Counted from the first letter of the stretch, positions 28,229 to 37,608 are shown. The stretch: 63,501 bases of DNA from DASZVN01 sp035547055 (GCA_035547055.1 DASZVN010000159.1:1-63501), one strand, 5' to 3'. The notes: generated by a model from the sequence alone, not told the origin. Made by a program: numbers and translations.

Positions 28229-29722
28229 CTACCCCTCGTAGTATTCGGCGACGAGGCGGTCGAGCAGGCGGACGCCCCAGCCCGAGCCCCAGGAGCGGTT
28301 GGTGTCGGTCTGCGGTGCCGCCATGCCGGTGCCGGCGATGTCGAGATGGGCCCACGGCACGTCGTTGACGAAGCGCTTCAGGAACTGGGCGGCGGTGATC
28401 GAGCCGGCGTTCCTGCCGCCGACGTTCTTCATGTCGGCGAACTTGGAATCGATCAGCTTGTCGTATTCCGGCCCGAGCGGCATCCGCCAGACCCGCTCGC
28501 CGGTGGTGCGGCCGGCGGCGGCCAGGCGCTCGGCAAGCGTGTCGTCGTTCGAGAACAGGCCGGCATGCTCCTGGCCGAGCGCCACCAGGATGGCCCCGGT
28601 CAGGGTGGCCAAGTCGATCATCGCCTGCGGCTTGAAGCGCTCCTGGCAGTACCAGAGGACGTCGGAGAGGACGAGGCGGCCCTCGGCGTCGGTGTTGATG
28701 ACCTCGATGGTCTGGCCCGACAGCGAGGTCACGATGTCGCCGGGGCGCTGGGCGTTGCCGTCCGGCATGTTCTCGACCACCCCGATCAGGCCGACGGCGT
28801 TGACCTTGGCCTTGCGGGCCGCGAGCGCATGCATGAGGCCGACGACGCAGGCGGCGCCCGCCATGTCGCCCTTCATGTCCTCCATGCCGCCGGCCGGCTT
28901 GATCGAGATGCCGCCGGTGTCGAAGCAGACGCCCTTGCCGATGAACGCGATCGGCGCGGCGCCGGCTTCCTTGGCGCCGTCCCAGCGCATCACCACGACG
29001 CGGCACTCGTTGGCCGAGCCCTGGTTGACGCCGAGCAGCGCCCGCATGCCGATCTTCTTCAGCGCCGCCTGGTCGAGCACCTCGACCGTGACGCCGACAT
29101 CCTCGAGCGCCTCCTCGGCGCGGCGGGCAAACTCGACCGGGACCAGGACATTGGCCGGCTCGTTCACGAGGTCGCGGGCAAAGTCGACGCCATCGGCGAT
29201 CGCCTTGCCGGTCCGCCACAGCCGGCGCGCCTCGGCGTCGGCCTCGACGCCGATGGTCAGGCGCTGCGGTGCCTTGTCGTCCTCGTCGTCCTTCTTCCTG
29301 GTCTTGTAGCGGTCGAAGCGATAGGCGCGGAGCCGCATCCCGAGCGCGAGCGCGGCCGCCGCCTCGGCGCTGGCGGCCACATCCGGCGGGTCGAACAGGA
29401 TCGTCGCCTCCTCGGCATGGCCGATCTTGCCGAGGATCTGCCCGCCGGTCTTGACCCAGTCGGTCTCGCCGATCTTGTCGGACTTGCCGAGCCCGAACAC
29501 GATCAGCCGGTCGTAGCCGGCGCCGACCGGATTGATCATCTCGAAGGACGAGCCCGCCTTGCCCTTGAAGCGCGCGGTGGCGGCGGCACGCTCGATGCCG
29601 AGCGGTGCGACGACATCGCGCGCCGCAGCGCCGAAAGCCAGATCCTCGTCGGCGAGGACGACCAGCGTGCCCGCCGTCGGTACGGCGGGCTTGGCAAAGG
29701 CGATTTTGGGCTCGTCCGCCAT
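28229..29722 (-). CDS. pepA: Leucyl aminopeptidase
   Basis: This 497-aa M17 enzyme starts at ATG 29722 with a CAGGAG ribosome binding site. A divergent N-terminal domain leads to the catalytic C-terminal domain with IAFIGKGVCFDTGGISIKP, GGMEDMKGDMAGAA, the signature NTDAEGRL (343-350) and ATLTGAILVALGQEHAGLF. These contain the expected Lys, Asp and Glu ligands for two metal ions and the bicarbonate-binding Arg. It releases N-terminal amino acids from peptides in the cytoplasm. Its position divergent from lptF is common in alphaproteobacteria. Confidence 0.96.
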   Translation of the reverse strand: MADEPKIAFAKPAVPTAGTLVVLADEDLAFGAAARDVVAPLGIERAAATARFKGKAGSSFEMINPVGAGYDRLIVFGLGKSDKIGETDWVKTGGQILGKIGHAEEATILFDPPDVAASAEAAAALALGMRLRAYRFDRYKTRKKDDEDDKAPQRLTIGVEADAEARRLWRTGKAIADGVDFARDLVNEPANVLVPVEFARRAEEALEDVGVTVEVLDQAALKKIGMRALLGVNQGSANECRVVVMRWDGAKEAGAAPIAFIGKGVCFDTGGISIKPAGGMEDMKGDMAGAACVVGLMHALAARKAKVNAVGLIGVVENMPDGNAQRPGDIVTSLSGQTIEVINTDAEGRLVLSDVLWYCQERFKPQAMIDLATLTGAILVALGQEHAGLFSNDDTLAERLAAAGRTTGERVWRMPLGPEYDKLIDSKFADMKNVGGRNAGSITAAQFLKRFVNDVPWAHLDIAGTGMAAPQTDTNRSWGSGWGVRLLDRLVAEYYEG

Positions 29723-29830
29723 CTCGGCTAAAGCTCCTGCGGAAAGGCGGGCGGGCATCACCATGATCCGGCCGCATCGACAGCCAATCCTTAGACCACG
29801 TTCCGCCCAGGGCGGAAGGGGCAGCCCGCA

Positions 29831-30961
29831 GTGACCACGCTCGACCGCTACCTGCTCCGCAACGCCACGCTCGCGTTCCTCGCGATTCTGCTGGCGCTGA
29901 CCGCCGTGGTGTGGGCGACCCAGGCGCTGCGCCAGTTCGACCTCGTCACGGCGCAGGGCCAGACCCTGTGGACCTTCCTCGCCGTCACCGCACTCGCCAT
30001 CCCCTCCTTCGCGCTGGTGGTCGGGCCGATCGCGCTGTTCGCCGCGGTGGCCTTCGTTCTCGACCGGCTGAACGCCGACTCGGAGTTGCCGGCGCTCGCG
30101 GCGGCAGGCCTGCCGCCCGGGCGGCTGATGCGCCCGTTCCTCATCCTCGCCCTGGCGGTCGCCGCGCTGACGGCCGCGCTCAGCATCTCGGCGATCCCGG
30201 CGAGCCTCCGGACGATGCGCGACATCGTCACCGCGATTCGCGCCGACGTCGTGCTGAACGTGCTCCGCGAAGGCACCTTCACGACGCTGGAGGACGGCAT
30301 CACCCTGCACGTCCGCGACCGCCAGGCCGGCGGCCGTCTCGAAGGCATCTTCGTCGACGACGGGCGCGATCCGAAACAGGAGATGGTCTATACCGCCGAA
30401 AGCGGCCACGTCGCCGAGACCGGCGAAGGCACCTTCCTGATTCTCGAAAAAGGGGCGGTCGAGCGCAAGGCGGAGGGCGCCAAGGACGCCCAGATCGTGG
30501 TGTTCGACCGTTACGCCTTCGACCTGTCGCCCTTGCTTGGCGCCGGCGAAGTCACCTCCTATAAACCACGCGAGCGGACGATGAGCGATCTGCTGCATCC
30601 GAGCCCGGCCGACCCGGTCGCCCGTTCGGAGCGTGGCCGATTTCTCGCGGAGCTTCACGAACGGCTGGTCAACCCGCTGTATCCGTTGGCGTTTATGATT
30701 GTTGCGTTCGCCATCATGGGCCGGCCTGCCACCTCGCGTCAGCGGCGGGTGACCGCGATCCTCGTCGCCGCCGCGGTGGTGTTTGCGATCCGCCTCAGCG
30801 GGTTCGGGGCGATCAACCTCGTGGCCCGGTTCGCCTGGGCGGTGCCGCTGGTCTACGCGGTGCCGGTCATCGCGGCCATCGTCGGCCTCGTCGCCATCTT
30901 CCGCGACGGCGGCGGACCGCGGCGGCGCCTCGGCGCGGCCGTGCCGGCGGCCCAGCCATGA
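29831..30961 (+). CDS. lptF: LPS export ABC transporter permease LptF
   Basis: This 376-aa YjgP/YjgQ-family permease starts at a GTG. It has N-terminal membrane spans (LRNATLAFLAILLALTAVVW; FALVVGPIALFAAVAFVLD), a central periplasmic beta-jellyroll (about 125-255, with LREGTFTTLEDGITLHV), and three C-terminal spans beginning HERLVNPLYPLAFMIVAFAI. With LptG and the LptB ATPase it extracts lipopolysaccharide from the inner membrane. It overlaps lptG by 4 bp (ATGA) and starts the operon that continues to rsmA. Confidence 0.95.
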   Translation: MTTLDRYLLRNATLAFLAILLALTAVVWATQALRQFDLVTAQGQTLWTFLAVTALAIPSFALVVGPIALFAAVAFVLDRLNADSELPALAAAGLPPGRLMRPFLILALAVAALTAALSISAIPASLRTMRDIVTAIRADVVLNVLREGTFTTLEDGITLHVRDRQAGGRLEGIFVDDGRDPKQEMVYTAESGHVAETGEGTFLILEKGAVERKAEGAKDAQIVVFDRYAFDLSPLLGAGEVTSYKPRERTMSDLLHPSPADPVARSERGRFLAELHERLVNPLYPLAFMIVAFAIMGRPATSRQRRVTAILVAAAVVFAIRLSGFGAINLVARFAWAVPLVYAVPVIAAIVGLVAIFRDGGGPRRRLGAAVPAAQP

Positions 30962-32046
30962 CGGTGATCGGGGCAACCTTCGGCGGCTATCTGGCGCGCC
31001 GCATGGCCGCAGCCATCGCGATCGTCTTCTTCGGCCTGCTGCCGCTCGTGTTCATCCTCGACTATGTCGACCTGCTGCGCCGATCGAGCGACCTTCCCGG
31101 CCGCAGCGCCTTCGCCGTCGCCCTCCTCTCGCTCGAGCGCACGCCGGCGATCACCGAGCGCACGCTGCCGTTCGCCGTCCTGTTCGCGGCGATCATCGCC
31201 TTCCTCCAGATGTCGCGGCGGCTCGAGCTCGTGGTCGCCCGGGCGACCGGCGTGTCGGTCTGGCAGATCCTGATCCCGCCGGTGATCGTCGCGGCGCTGG
31301 CCGGCGCGCTCGCGAGCGCGCTCTACAACCCGATCTCGGCCTATCTCGACGATCGCGCGGCGGTCGGCGAGGCGGCGCTCCTCGGCACGCCCGGCATCGC
31401 CGACGGCGGGCGGCGCTACATCCGCCAGAAGAGCGTCGACGGCCAGGCCATCCTGCGCGCCGACACCAGCAGCGCCCGCGGCCAGGTGCTGAACGGCGTC
31501 ACGGCCTTCGTGTTCGCGCCGAACGGCGCGTTCTCGGCGCGGATCGACGCCGCCGCGGCGACGCTCCACAAGGGCTATTGGGAGCTTCGCGATGCACGTG
31601 TGCTGAACCTCGGCAGCAAGCCCAAGGCGCAGCCGACCTATCTCCTCGCCACCAACCTCACGGCCTCCCAGGTGGCCGAAACGCTGACCCCGGTGCAGGC
31701 GATCTCGTTCTGGGAGCTCCCGGCGGTGATTCGGCTCTGGCAGGCCGCGGGCCTGCCGGCGACGCGCTTCGAGCTGCAATATCAGTCGCTTTTGGCGGCG
31801 CCGGCGCTCCTGGTGGCCATGGTCCTGATCGCCGCCACGGTTTCGCTCCGCTTCTTCCGGCTCGGCGGCATCGCACGCGTCATTCTCGGTGGCGTGGTCG
31901 CCGGCTTCGTGCTTTATCTCGTCACGAAGCTGGCCGGCGACCTGGGGGCGGCAGGCTTCGTGCCGCCGGCCGCCGCCGCATGGACGCCCGCGATCGTGGG
32001 GGCTCTGATCAGCGTCTCGGTTTTGCTCCATCAGGAGGACGGATGA
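30958..32046 (+). CDS. lptG: LPS export ABC transporter permease LptG
   Basis: This 362-aa partner of LptF has the same YjgP/YjgQ layout: TM1 in AIAIVFFGLLPLVFILDYVD, LPFAVLFAAIIAFLQMSRRL for TM2-3, a periplasmic jellyroll (about 130-260), and C-terminal spans with LLAAPALLVAMVLIAATVSL. It is the second permease half of the LptB2FG exporter. Both its start and its end overlap neighbouring genes by 4 bp, so lptF-lptG-lptD translation is likely coupled. Confidence 0.95.
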   Translation: MTVIGATFGGYLARRMAAAIAIVFFGLLPLVFILDYVDLLRRSSDLPGRSAFAVALLSLERTPAITERTLPFAVLFAAIIAFLQMSRRLELVVARATGVSVWQILIPPVIVAALAGALASALYNPISAYLDDRAAVGEAALLGTPGIADGGRRYIRQKSVDGQAILRADTSSARGQVLNGVTAFVFAPNGAFSARIDAAAATLHKGYWELRDARVLNLGSKPKAQPTYLLATNLTASQVAETLTPVQAISFWELPAVIRLWQAAGLPATRFELQYQSLLAAPALLVAMVLIAATVSLRFFRLGGIARVILGGVVAGFVLYLVTKLAGDLGAAGFVPPAAAAWTPAIVGALISVSVLLHQEDG

Positions 32047-34532
32047 CCCGGCCGGTCTTTCGTCTCCGCGGACGCTCCCGGCTGCATCGGCAATGGCCCG
32101 GCTGGGCGGCGGCGCTCGTCCTGGTGTTCGGCTGCGCCGCGCCCCTCCTGGCGCAGGAGCAGGCCGCCCCGCAGAGCGTGACCGGCCGCCTGCTCGCCAA
32201 GCATCGCACCGACAAGAACGCCAAGATGCTGATGAAGGCGGATCAGCTCGTCTATGACGACAACAACGACACCGTCACCGCCCTCGGCAAGGTCCAGATC
32301 TACTACTCCGGCAACATCCTCTTGGCCGACCGGGTGGTCTACGAGCGCAAGACCCAGCGGGTGCGGGCCTACGGCAACGTCCGCCTGACCGACCCCCAGG
32401 GCAACGTCGTCCGTTCGACCGAAGCCAACCTCACCCAGGACTTCAAGGAGGGCTTCGCCAGGGCGCTCCAGATCGACACCACCCAGCGCACCCGCCTCGC
32501 CGCCAACACCGCGACCCGCACCGGCGGCCGCGTCACCGTGTTCGAGAAGGGCGTCTACACCGCCTGCGAGGGCTGCGCCAAGAAGCCGGAGAAGCCGCCG
32601 GAATGGGACATCCGGGCCGCCCGGATCATCCATGACGAGCAGGAGAAGACGATCTATTTCGAGGACGCCTCCTTCGAGCTGTTCGGCCACCCGATCGCCT
32701 GGCTGCCCTATTTCTCGGCGCCCGACCCGACGGTGAAGCGCAAGACCGGCTTCCTGGCGCCGCGCTACATCGCCTCCAGCGAGATCGGCGTCGGCGCCGA
32801 GGTGCCGTTCTTCTGGGCGATCCGGCCCGACATGGACGTCACGGTCGCCCCGACCGTGCTGAGCCGGCAGGGCGTCTTGATGCAGGGGCGCTTCCGCCAG
32901 CAGCTCGACAACGGCAGCTACACCATCCGCGCCGCCGGCATCTCGCAACTGGATCCGGGCGCGTTCCCGACCACCGACAACCACGGCGTCACGATCGGCG
33001 GCGGCGGCCGCCATGACCGCGGCGCCATCAGCACCCAGGGCACCTTCAACATCAACGACAAATGGTCGGTCGGCTGGGATGTCAACCTCCTGTCGGACAA
33101 ATGGGTCCTGACCGACTACAACCTCTGGGGATCGAGCTGGTCGGAGGCGGTGTCGACCGTCTATCTGCGCGGCCAGGGCGACCGCAACTGGTTCAACCTC
33201 CAGGCTTATTACTTCTACGGCCTCGCCAGCGACGACGAGCAGAAGCAGCTCCCCATCGCGGCCCCGGTGCTCGACTACCACAACATCGCCGCCGAGCCGG
33301 TCCTGGGCGGCGAGCTGTCGTTCCGCCTCAACACCACCACGACGTTCCGCGACTCGACCGACTTCGAGCCGACCCGGCGCAGCAACGCCCGGCTGGTCGA
33401 CGGCACCGTACCGGTGACCAACCGCGACCTCCACAGCCAGAACTTCACCTGCGGCATCTTCATCACCGACTGCTTCGTCGCCGGCGCCGCCGGCCTCTAC
33501 AGCCGCGCCTCGGCCGAGACCCAGTGGAAGCGGACCGTGATCGACCCGATCGGCGAGATGTGGACGCCGTTCGTGTTCGCCCAGGGCAGCTTCATGTGGC
33601 AGGACGTGCCGACCAGCGCGGCGCTCAACAATTTCCTCGCCCCGGGCCAGCAATCCCTCGGCGTCGGCATGGCCGGCGTCGGCCTCGAATACCGCTATCC
33701 CTTCATCATCCACTCGGCGATCGGCACCCAGATCATCGAGCCGATCGCCCAGCTCATCGTCCGGCCCGACGAGCCGCACATCCGCGACCACCCGGACGAG
33801 GACTCGTCGAGCCTGTTCTTCGACGACACCAACCTGTTCGACTGGAGCAAGTTCGCCGGCTGGGACCGCGTCGAGGGCGGGACCCGGCTGAACGCCGGCC
33901 TGCACTATTCGTGGACGCTCGGCACCGGCCAGTTCGTCAGCGCCCTGTTCGGCCAGTCCTACCAGCTCGCCGGGCGCAACTCCTATGCGGTGCCCGACAT
34001 CTCCGACACCGGGCTCGATTCGGGGCTGCAGCGGTCCGCCTCCGACTATGTCGGCGGGGTTTCGTTCCAGGCGACCCAGCACCTCGCGCTCGCGACCCAT
34101 TTCCGCTTCGACCAGCAGACCTGGGACCCGCAGGCGTTCGAGGCCGAGGCGCGCTACGATTTCGGCAAGGTGTCGGGCTCGCTGATCTACGGCCGCTTCG
34201 CCGCCCAGCCCGATCTCGGCTATTTCGACACCCGCGAGGGCATCGTCGGCGCCGGCCTGATCCAGACCTCGCAGAACACCTATGTCAGCGGCGCCGCCCG
34301 CTACGATCTCGACCTCGGCCGCTTCGATGCCGCCCAGATCGGCATCGGCTATCTCGACGACTGCATCGCGCTCGGCCTGGTCTACGGTGCCGACTGGAGC
34401 GACAACGGCAATCGCGGCGTCGTCCACACCGTGCTGTTCAGCTTCTCGTTGAGGACGCTCGGCGGCACCGGTCCCACGATCGACGACCTCAACGGGCTGA
34501 ACCAGACCAAAATCAGCCGCGGTCTGCCCTGA
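32043..34532 (+). CDS. lptD: LPS assembly outer membrane protein LptD
   Basis: This 829-aa protein has a signal peptide (hydrophobic AALVLVFGCAAPLLAQEQ), then an OstA/LptD N-terminal jellyroll (MKADQLVYDDNNDTVTALGK, GNVRLTDPQGN). The large C-terminal barrel is rich in Tyr/Trp/Phe strands (PIAWLPYFSAPDPTVKRKTG; DYNLWGSSWSEAVSTVYLRG). It inserts lipopolysaccharide into the outer leaflet of the outer membrane together with LptE, which is not in this window. The ATG at 32043 overlaps the lptG stop by 4 bp. Confidence 0.95.
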   Translation: MTRPVFRLRGRSRLHRQWPGWAAALVLVFGCAAPLLAQEQAAPQSVTGRLLAKHRTDKNAKMLMKADQLVYDDNNDTVTALGKVQIYYSGNILLADRVVYERKTQRVRAYGNVRLTDPQGNVVRSTEANLTQDFKEGFARALQIDTTQRTRLAANTATRTGGRVTVFEKGVYTACEGCAKKPEKPPEWDIRAARIIHDEQEKTIYFEDASFELFGHPIAWLPYFSAPDPTVKRKTGFLAPRYIASSEIGVGAEVPFFWAIRPDMDVTVAPTVLSRQGVLMQGRFRQQLDNGSYTIRAAGISQLDPGAFPTTDNHGVTIGGGGRHDRGAISTQGTFNINDKWSVGWDVNLLSDKWVLTDYNLWGSSWSEAVSTVYLRGQGDRNWFNLQAYYFYGLASDDEQKQLPIAAPVLDYHNIAAEPVLGGELSFRLNTTTTFRDSTDFEPTRRSNARLVDGTVPVTNRDLHSQNFTCGIFITDCFVAGAAGLYSRASAETQWKRTVIDPIGEMWTPFVFAQGSFMWQDVPTSAALNNFLAPGQQSLGVGMAGVGLEYRYPFIIHSAIGTQIIEPIAQLIVRPDEPHIRDHPDEDSSSLFFDDTNLFDWSKFAGWDRVEGGTRLNAGLHYSWTLGTGQFVSALFGQSYQLAGRNSYAVPDISDTGLDSGLQRSASDYVGGVSFQATQHLALATHFRFDQQTWDPQAFEAEARYDFGKVSGSLIYGRFAAQPDLGYFDTREGIVGAGLIQTSQNTYVSGAARYDLDLGRFDAAQIGIGYLDDCIALGLVYGADWSDNGNRGVVHTVLFSFSLRTLGGTGPTIDDLNGLNQTKISRGLP

Positions 34533-34572
34533 TGCGACCCACGGTCGCCACATTCGCCTCTACAGTGTCGCC

Positions 34573-35502
34573 ATGAATCCGATTCGCCTCCTCGCCCGCC
34601 TCGTTCCGGTCGCGGCCCTCGCGGTGGCCGCGCTCGCCTCTGCTTCCCTGCCGGCCAGCGCCCAGTCGATCGTGGCGGTGGTCAACGGCACGCCGATCAC
34701 CTCGATCGACGTGCGGGAGCGCAGAGCCTTCATCCAATTGTCGCAGCACAAGAACGAGACGCCCCGGCAGGTCACCGACGACCTGATCGACGAGGCGCTG
34801 ATCCTGAACGAGGCCAAGCGCTACGGCATCACCGCGTCCGAGGCCGAGGTCGAGGCTCGCTTCGCCCAGGTGGCGCAGTCGGCCAAGCTGACGCCCGACC
34901 AGCTCGCCAAGGCATTGGCCCAGCACGGCGCCAGCGCCCGTACCTTCAAGAACTCGATCCGCGCCCAGCTCTCCTACCGGACCCTCCTCACCCGCAGCTT
35001 CAACCCGGTCAACGTGGTTTCGGAGCGCGACGTGCGGAAGGAGATGGCGAGCAACAAGAGCGACGCCGGCAAGACCTATCGCTACACGCTGCGCCAGGTC
35101 ATCTTCGTGACCAGCAGCAAGGCCAGCCCGGGCGAGGTGGCGCGCCGCAAGCAGGAAGCCGAGGGGCTGCGCAACCGCTTCGCCGATTGCCAGAGCGGCC
35201 CCGCGCTCGCGCGCGGGCTGCGCGACGTCGCGGTGAAGGAGCCGGTGGTGCGCGACGACACCGAGTTCGCGAAGGAGCTCCGCGACGAGCTCGCCCACAC
35301 CGCCGTCGGCCATCTGACCAAGCCGCAGCGGATCGACCTCGGCATCCAGATGATCGCGGTTTGCGCGCGCCGCCAGGTGTCCGGCAGCGAGGCCGAGCGC
35401 AGCCAGGTCCTCAATCAGCTCGCCGACGAGAAGTTCAAGCAGGAGGCGAAGGAGCGCATCGCCGACCTCAGGCGCCGGGCAGTGATCCAGTACTACCGCT
35501 GA
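34573..35502 (+). CDS. surA: SurA-like periplasmic chaperone
   Basis: This 309-aa protein has a signal peptide ending near PASAQS. A SurA N-domain follows (IVAVVNGTPITSIDVRERRA, then LIDEALILNEAKRYGI and SEAEVEARFAQVAQ). The C-terminal part (about 165-290) resembles a single, degenerate PpiC parvulin domain (YRYTLRQVIFVTSSKASPGE), so peptidyl-prolyl isomerase activity is doubtful. It would assist folding of outer-membrane proteins, LptD being the obvious neighbour. It lies between lptD and pdxA, the same order as in many proteobacteria. Confidence 0.85.
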   Translation: MNPIRLLARLVPVAALAVAALASASLPASAQSIVAVVNGTPITSIDVRERRAFIQLSQHKNETPRQVTDDLIDEALILNEAKRYGITASEAEVEARFAQVAQSAKLTPDQLAKALAQHGASARTFKNSIRAQLSYRTLLTRSFNPVNVVSERDVRKEMASNKSDAGKTYRYTLRQVIFVTSSKASPGEVARRKQEAEGLRNRFADCQSGPALARGLRDVAVKEPVVRDDTEFAKELRDELAHTAVGHLTKPQRIDLGIQMIAVCARRQVSGSEAERSQVLNQLADEKFKQEAKERIADLRRRAVIQYYR

Positions 35503-35516
35503 GCGGCCGCGGGCCG

Positions 35517-36545
35517 ATGCGGGACGCGGCGGACAATGCGCTTGCGCTCACCATGGGCGAGCCGGCCGGAATCGGCCCCGAGCTCGCGCTCAAGGCCTGG
35601 CTGGCGCGCGACGAGGCAGGCGTCCCGCCGTTCTTCTTCGTCGGCGATCCCGACCATCTCGCCGACCTGGCACAGCGCCTCGCCCTGCCGGCGCCGGTGA
35701 TGGTGGTGCCGCCGGCACGGGCGGCGACAACCTTCCGGCTGGCCTTGCCGGTCGTGCCGATCGAGTTGGCGGTGATCGGCGCGCCGGCCCGGCCGAGCGT
35801 CGCCGACGCGCCGGCGGTGATCCAGTCGATCCGCGCTGCCGTCGAGCACGTCGCGGCCGGGCACGCCGCCGCGGTCGTGACCAACCCGATCGCCAAGGCG
35901 CCGCTGCTCCGCGCCGGTTTCCCCCATCCCGGCCACACCGAGTTCCTGGGCGAGCTCGCCTCGGAGCAAGTGGGGCGTCGTCTGCGGCCGGTGATGCTGC
36001 TGTGGGCGGAGGAGCTGGCGGTGGTTCCGGTCACGGTGCACACGCCGCTCAGCACCGTGCCGGAGCTTCTGACGGAGGATCTCATCGTCGAGACCGCCGA
36101 GATCGCCGCCACCGACTTCGCCCGCCGCTTCGGCATCGCCCGGCCGCGCCTGGCGCTGGCCGGGCTCAACCCGCATGCCGGCGAGGACGGCGAGCTGGGC
36201 CCGGAGGATCAGGCGATCGTCGCGCCGGCGGTACGGCGGCTGCGCGCGGAGGGGATCGACGCGGTCGGCCCCCTCCCTGCCGACACGATGTTCCACCCGG
36301 CGGCGCGGGCGCGCTACGACCTTGCGATCGCGATGTACCACGACCAGGGGCTGATCCCGATCAAGACGCTGGCGTTCGAGCGTGCCGTCAACGTCACGCT
36401 CGGCCTGCCTTTCGTCCGCACCTCGCCCGACCACGGCACCGCCTTCGACATCGCCGGGCAGGGCAAGGCCGACCCCGCGAGCCTGATCGCGGCGCTGAAG
36501 CTCGCCGGCCGGCTCGCCATGGCGGACGCCGCCGTCGCCTCGTGA
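35517..36545 (+). CDS. pdxA: 4-hydroxythreonine-4-phosphate dehydrogenase
   Basis: This 342-aa PdxA starts at ATG 35517, 14 bp after the surA stop. Motifs are LTMGEPAGIGPELALKAW, VTNPIAKAPLLRAGFPHPGH and TEFLGELA, LAGLNPHAGEDGELGPED, PLPADTMFHPAARARYD with MYHDQGLIPIKTLAF, and VRTSPDHGTAFDIAGQG. The metal-binding His residues are in these blocks. It oxidises 4-phosphohydroxy-L-threonine in pyridoxal phosphate synthesis. It overlaps rsmA by 4 bp. Confidence 0.96.
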   Translation: MRDAADNALALTMGEPAGIGPELALKAWLARDEAGVPPFFFVGDPDHLADLAQRLALPAPVMVVPPARAATTFRLALPVVPIELAVIGAPARPSVADAPAVIQSIRAAVEHVAAGHAAAVVTNPIAKAPLLRAGFPHPGHTEFLGELASEQVGRRLRPVMLLWAEELAVVPVTVHTPLSTVPELLTEDLIVETAEIAATDFARRFGIARPRLALAGLNPHAGEDGELGPEDQAIVAPAVRRLRAEGIDAVGPLPADTMFHPAARARYDLAIAMYHDQGLIPIKTLAFERAVNVTLGLPFVRTSPDHGTAFDIAGQGKADPASLIAALKLAGRLAMADAAVAS

Positions 36546-37498
36546 GCGCGGGCGACGGCCTGCCGCCGCTCGGCGAGGTCGTCCGCCGCCATGGACTGGA
36601 GCCGCGGCGGAGCCTCGGCCAGAATTTCCTGTTCGACCTCAACCTGACCCGCAGGATCGCCCGCGCAGCGGGACCGCTCGACGGCGTGACCGTCGTCGAG
36701 GTCGGCCCCGGCCCGGGGGGCCTGACCCGGGCGCTGCTCGCCGAGGGCGCGGCACGCGTGATCGCGATCGAGAAGGACGCGCGCGCGCTGGCCGCCCTGG
36801 CCGAGATCGCCGCGTGCTATCCGGGCCGGCTGGAGATCATCGAAGGCGACGCCCTCGCGACCGATTTCGACGGGATCGTCGCCGCCCCATCCCCGTCATT
36901 GCGAGGAGGCGACGGCGACGAAGCAATCCAGGCGCAACGAGCGCCTGCGCCTGCGGCCCCCGGATTGCTTCGCTCCGCTCGCAATGACGAGAGGGGGCCG
37001 GCGCGGATCGTCGCGAACCTGCCGTACAACATCGCAACGCCGCTCCTGACCGGCTGGCTCACCGCGCCGGAGTGGCCGCCGTGGTGGGACAGCCTGGTGC
37101 TGATGTTCCAGCGCGAGGTGGCAGAGCGGATCGTGGCGCAGCCGGGCGAGGAGGCTTTCGGCCGGCTCGGCGTGCTCGCGGGCTGGCGCAGCGAAGCGCG
37201 CATCCTGTTCGACGTGCCGGCGGCCGCGTTCGTGCCGCCGCCGAAGGTGACGTCGTCGGTGGTCCGGCTGGTGCCGCGCCCGCAGCCCCTGCCGGCGGCG
37301 GTCGCCGACCTCGAGGCGGTCACCCGCGCCGCCTTCGGCCAGCGCCGCAAGATGCTGCGCCAGAGCCTGAAGGGCGCCTTCCGCGATCCTGCCGCCGCGC
37401 TCGCCGCCACGGAAATCGACCCGACCGCCCGCGCCGAGACGCTCGACATCGCCGCCTTCGCGGCGCTGGCGCGGCACCGCGCGGCCGAGCGGGCGTGA
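36542..37498 (+). CDS. rsmA: 16S rRNA dimethyladenosine transferase with an in-frame repeat insertion
   Basis: This 318-aa enzyme starts at a GTG overlapping the pdxA stop. It has SLGQNFLFDLNLTRRI, the SAM-binding VVEVGPGPGGLTRALL, EGDALATDFD, the catalytic NLPYN (159-163) and the C-terminal FGQRRKMLRQSLKG. It dimethylates two adenines of 16S rRNA helix 45. It is about 35-40 residues longer than usual between EGDAL and NLPYN. The extra residues (about 118-150) are encoded by a palindromic repeat that also occurs near clpP. The frame remains open, and the catalytic motifs are all present. Confidence 0.95.
   Translation: MSAGDGLPPLGEVVRRHGLEPRRSLGQNFLFDLNLTRRIARAAGPLDGVTVVEVGPGPGGLTRALLAEGAARVIAIEKDARALAALAEIAACYPGRLEIIEGDALATDFDGIVAAPSPSLRGGDGDEAIQAQRAPAPAAPGLLRSARNDERGPARIVANLPYNIATPLLTGWLTAPEWPPWWDSLVLMFQREVAERIVAQPGEEAFGRLGVLAGWRSEARILFDVPAAAFVPPPKVTSSVVRLVPRPQPLPAAVADLEAVTRAAFGQRRKMLRQSLKGAFRDPAAALAATEIDPTARAETLDIAAFAALARHRAAERA
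36894..36989. repeat. Dispersed palindromic repeat inserted inside rsmA
   Basis: The 96-bp block begins CGTCATTGCGAG and ends with its complement CTCGCAATGACG apart from small interruptions. Inner arms carry GAAGCAATCC and GGATTGCTTC. The length is a multiple of three, so the rsmA frame is kept. A related copy lies at about 51625-51720. The core resembles the GCAATCC palindromes scattered in Rhodopseudomonas and Bradyrhizobium-type genomes. Confidence 0.85.
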
Positions 37499-37502
37499 CG
37501 CT

Positions 37503-37596
37503 CCGTCATGCCCGGGCTTGGACCGGGCATCCGCGAGCTGGAGAATGACGCAGCCGGAAAAGTCGTGGATGGCCGGGACAAGCCCCGCCACGACGG
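37503..37596. repeat. Dispersed palindromic repeat after rsmA
   Basis: The block begins CCGTCATGCCCGGGCTTGG and ends GACAAGCCCCGCCACGACGG, forming a long imperfect palindrome with inner arms CGGGCATCCGC and GTGGATGGCCGG. It shares its arms with 44125-44220. It fills the gap between the convergent rsmA and aconitase X small-subunit genes. Confidence 0.75.
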
Positions 37597-37608
37597 CGGA
37601 GACTGGCC

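Noticed and set aside
36894..36989. The extra segment of rsmA considered as a frameshift or sequencing error
   Set aside because: The block is exactly 96 bp, a palindrome with a second copy in the window, and the frame continues correctly into NLPYN, so an in-frame insertion explains it better.
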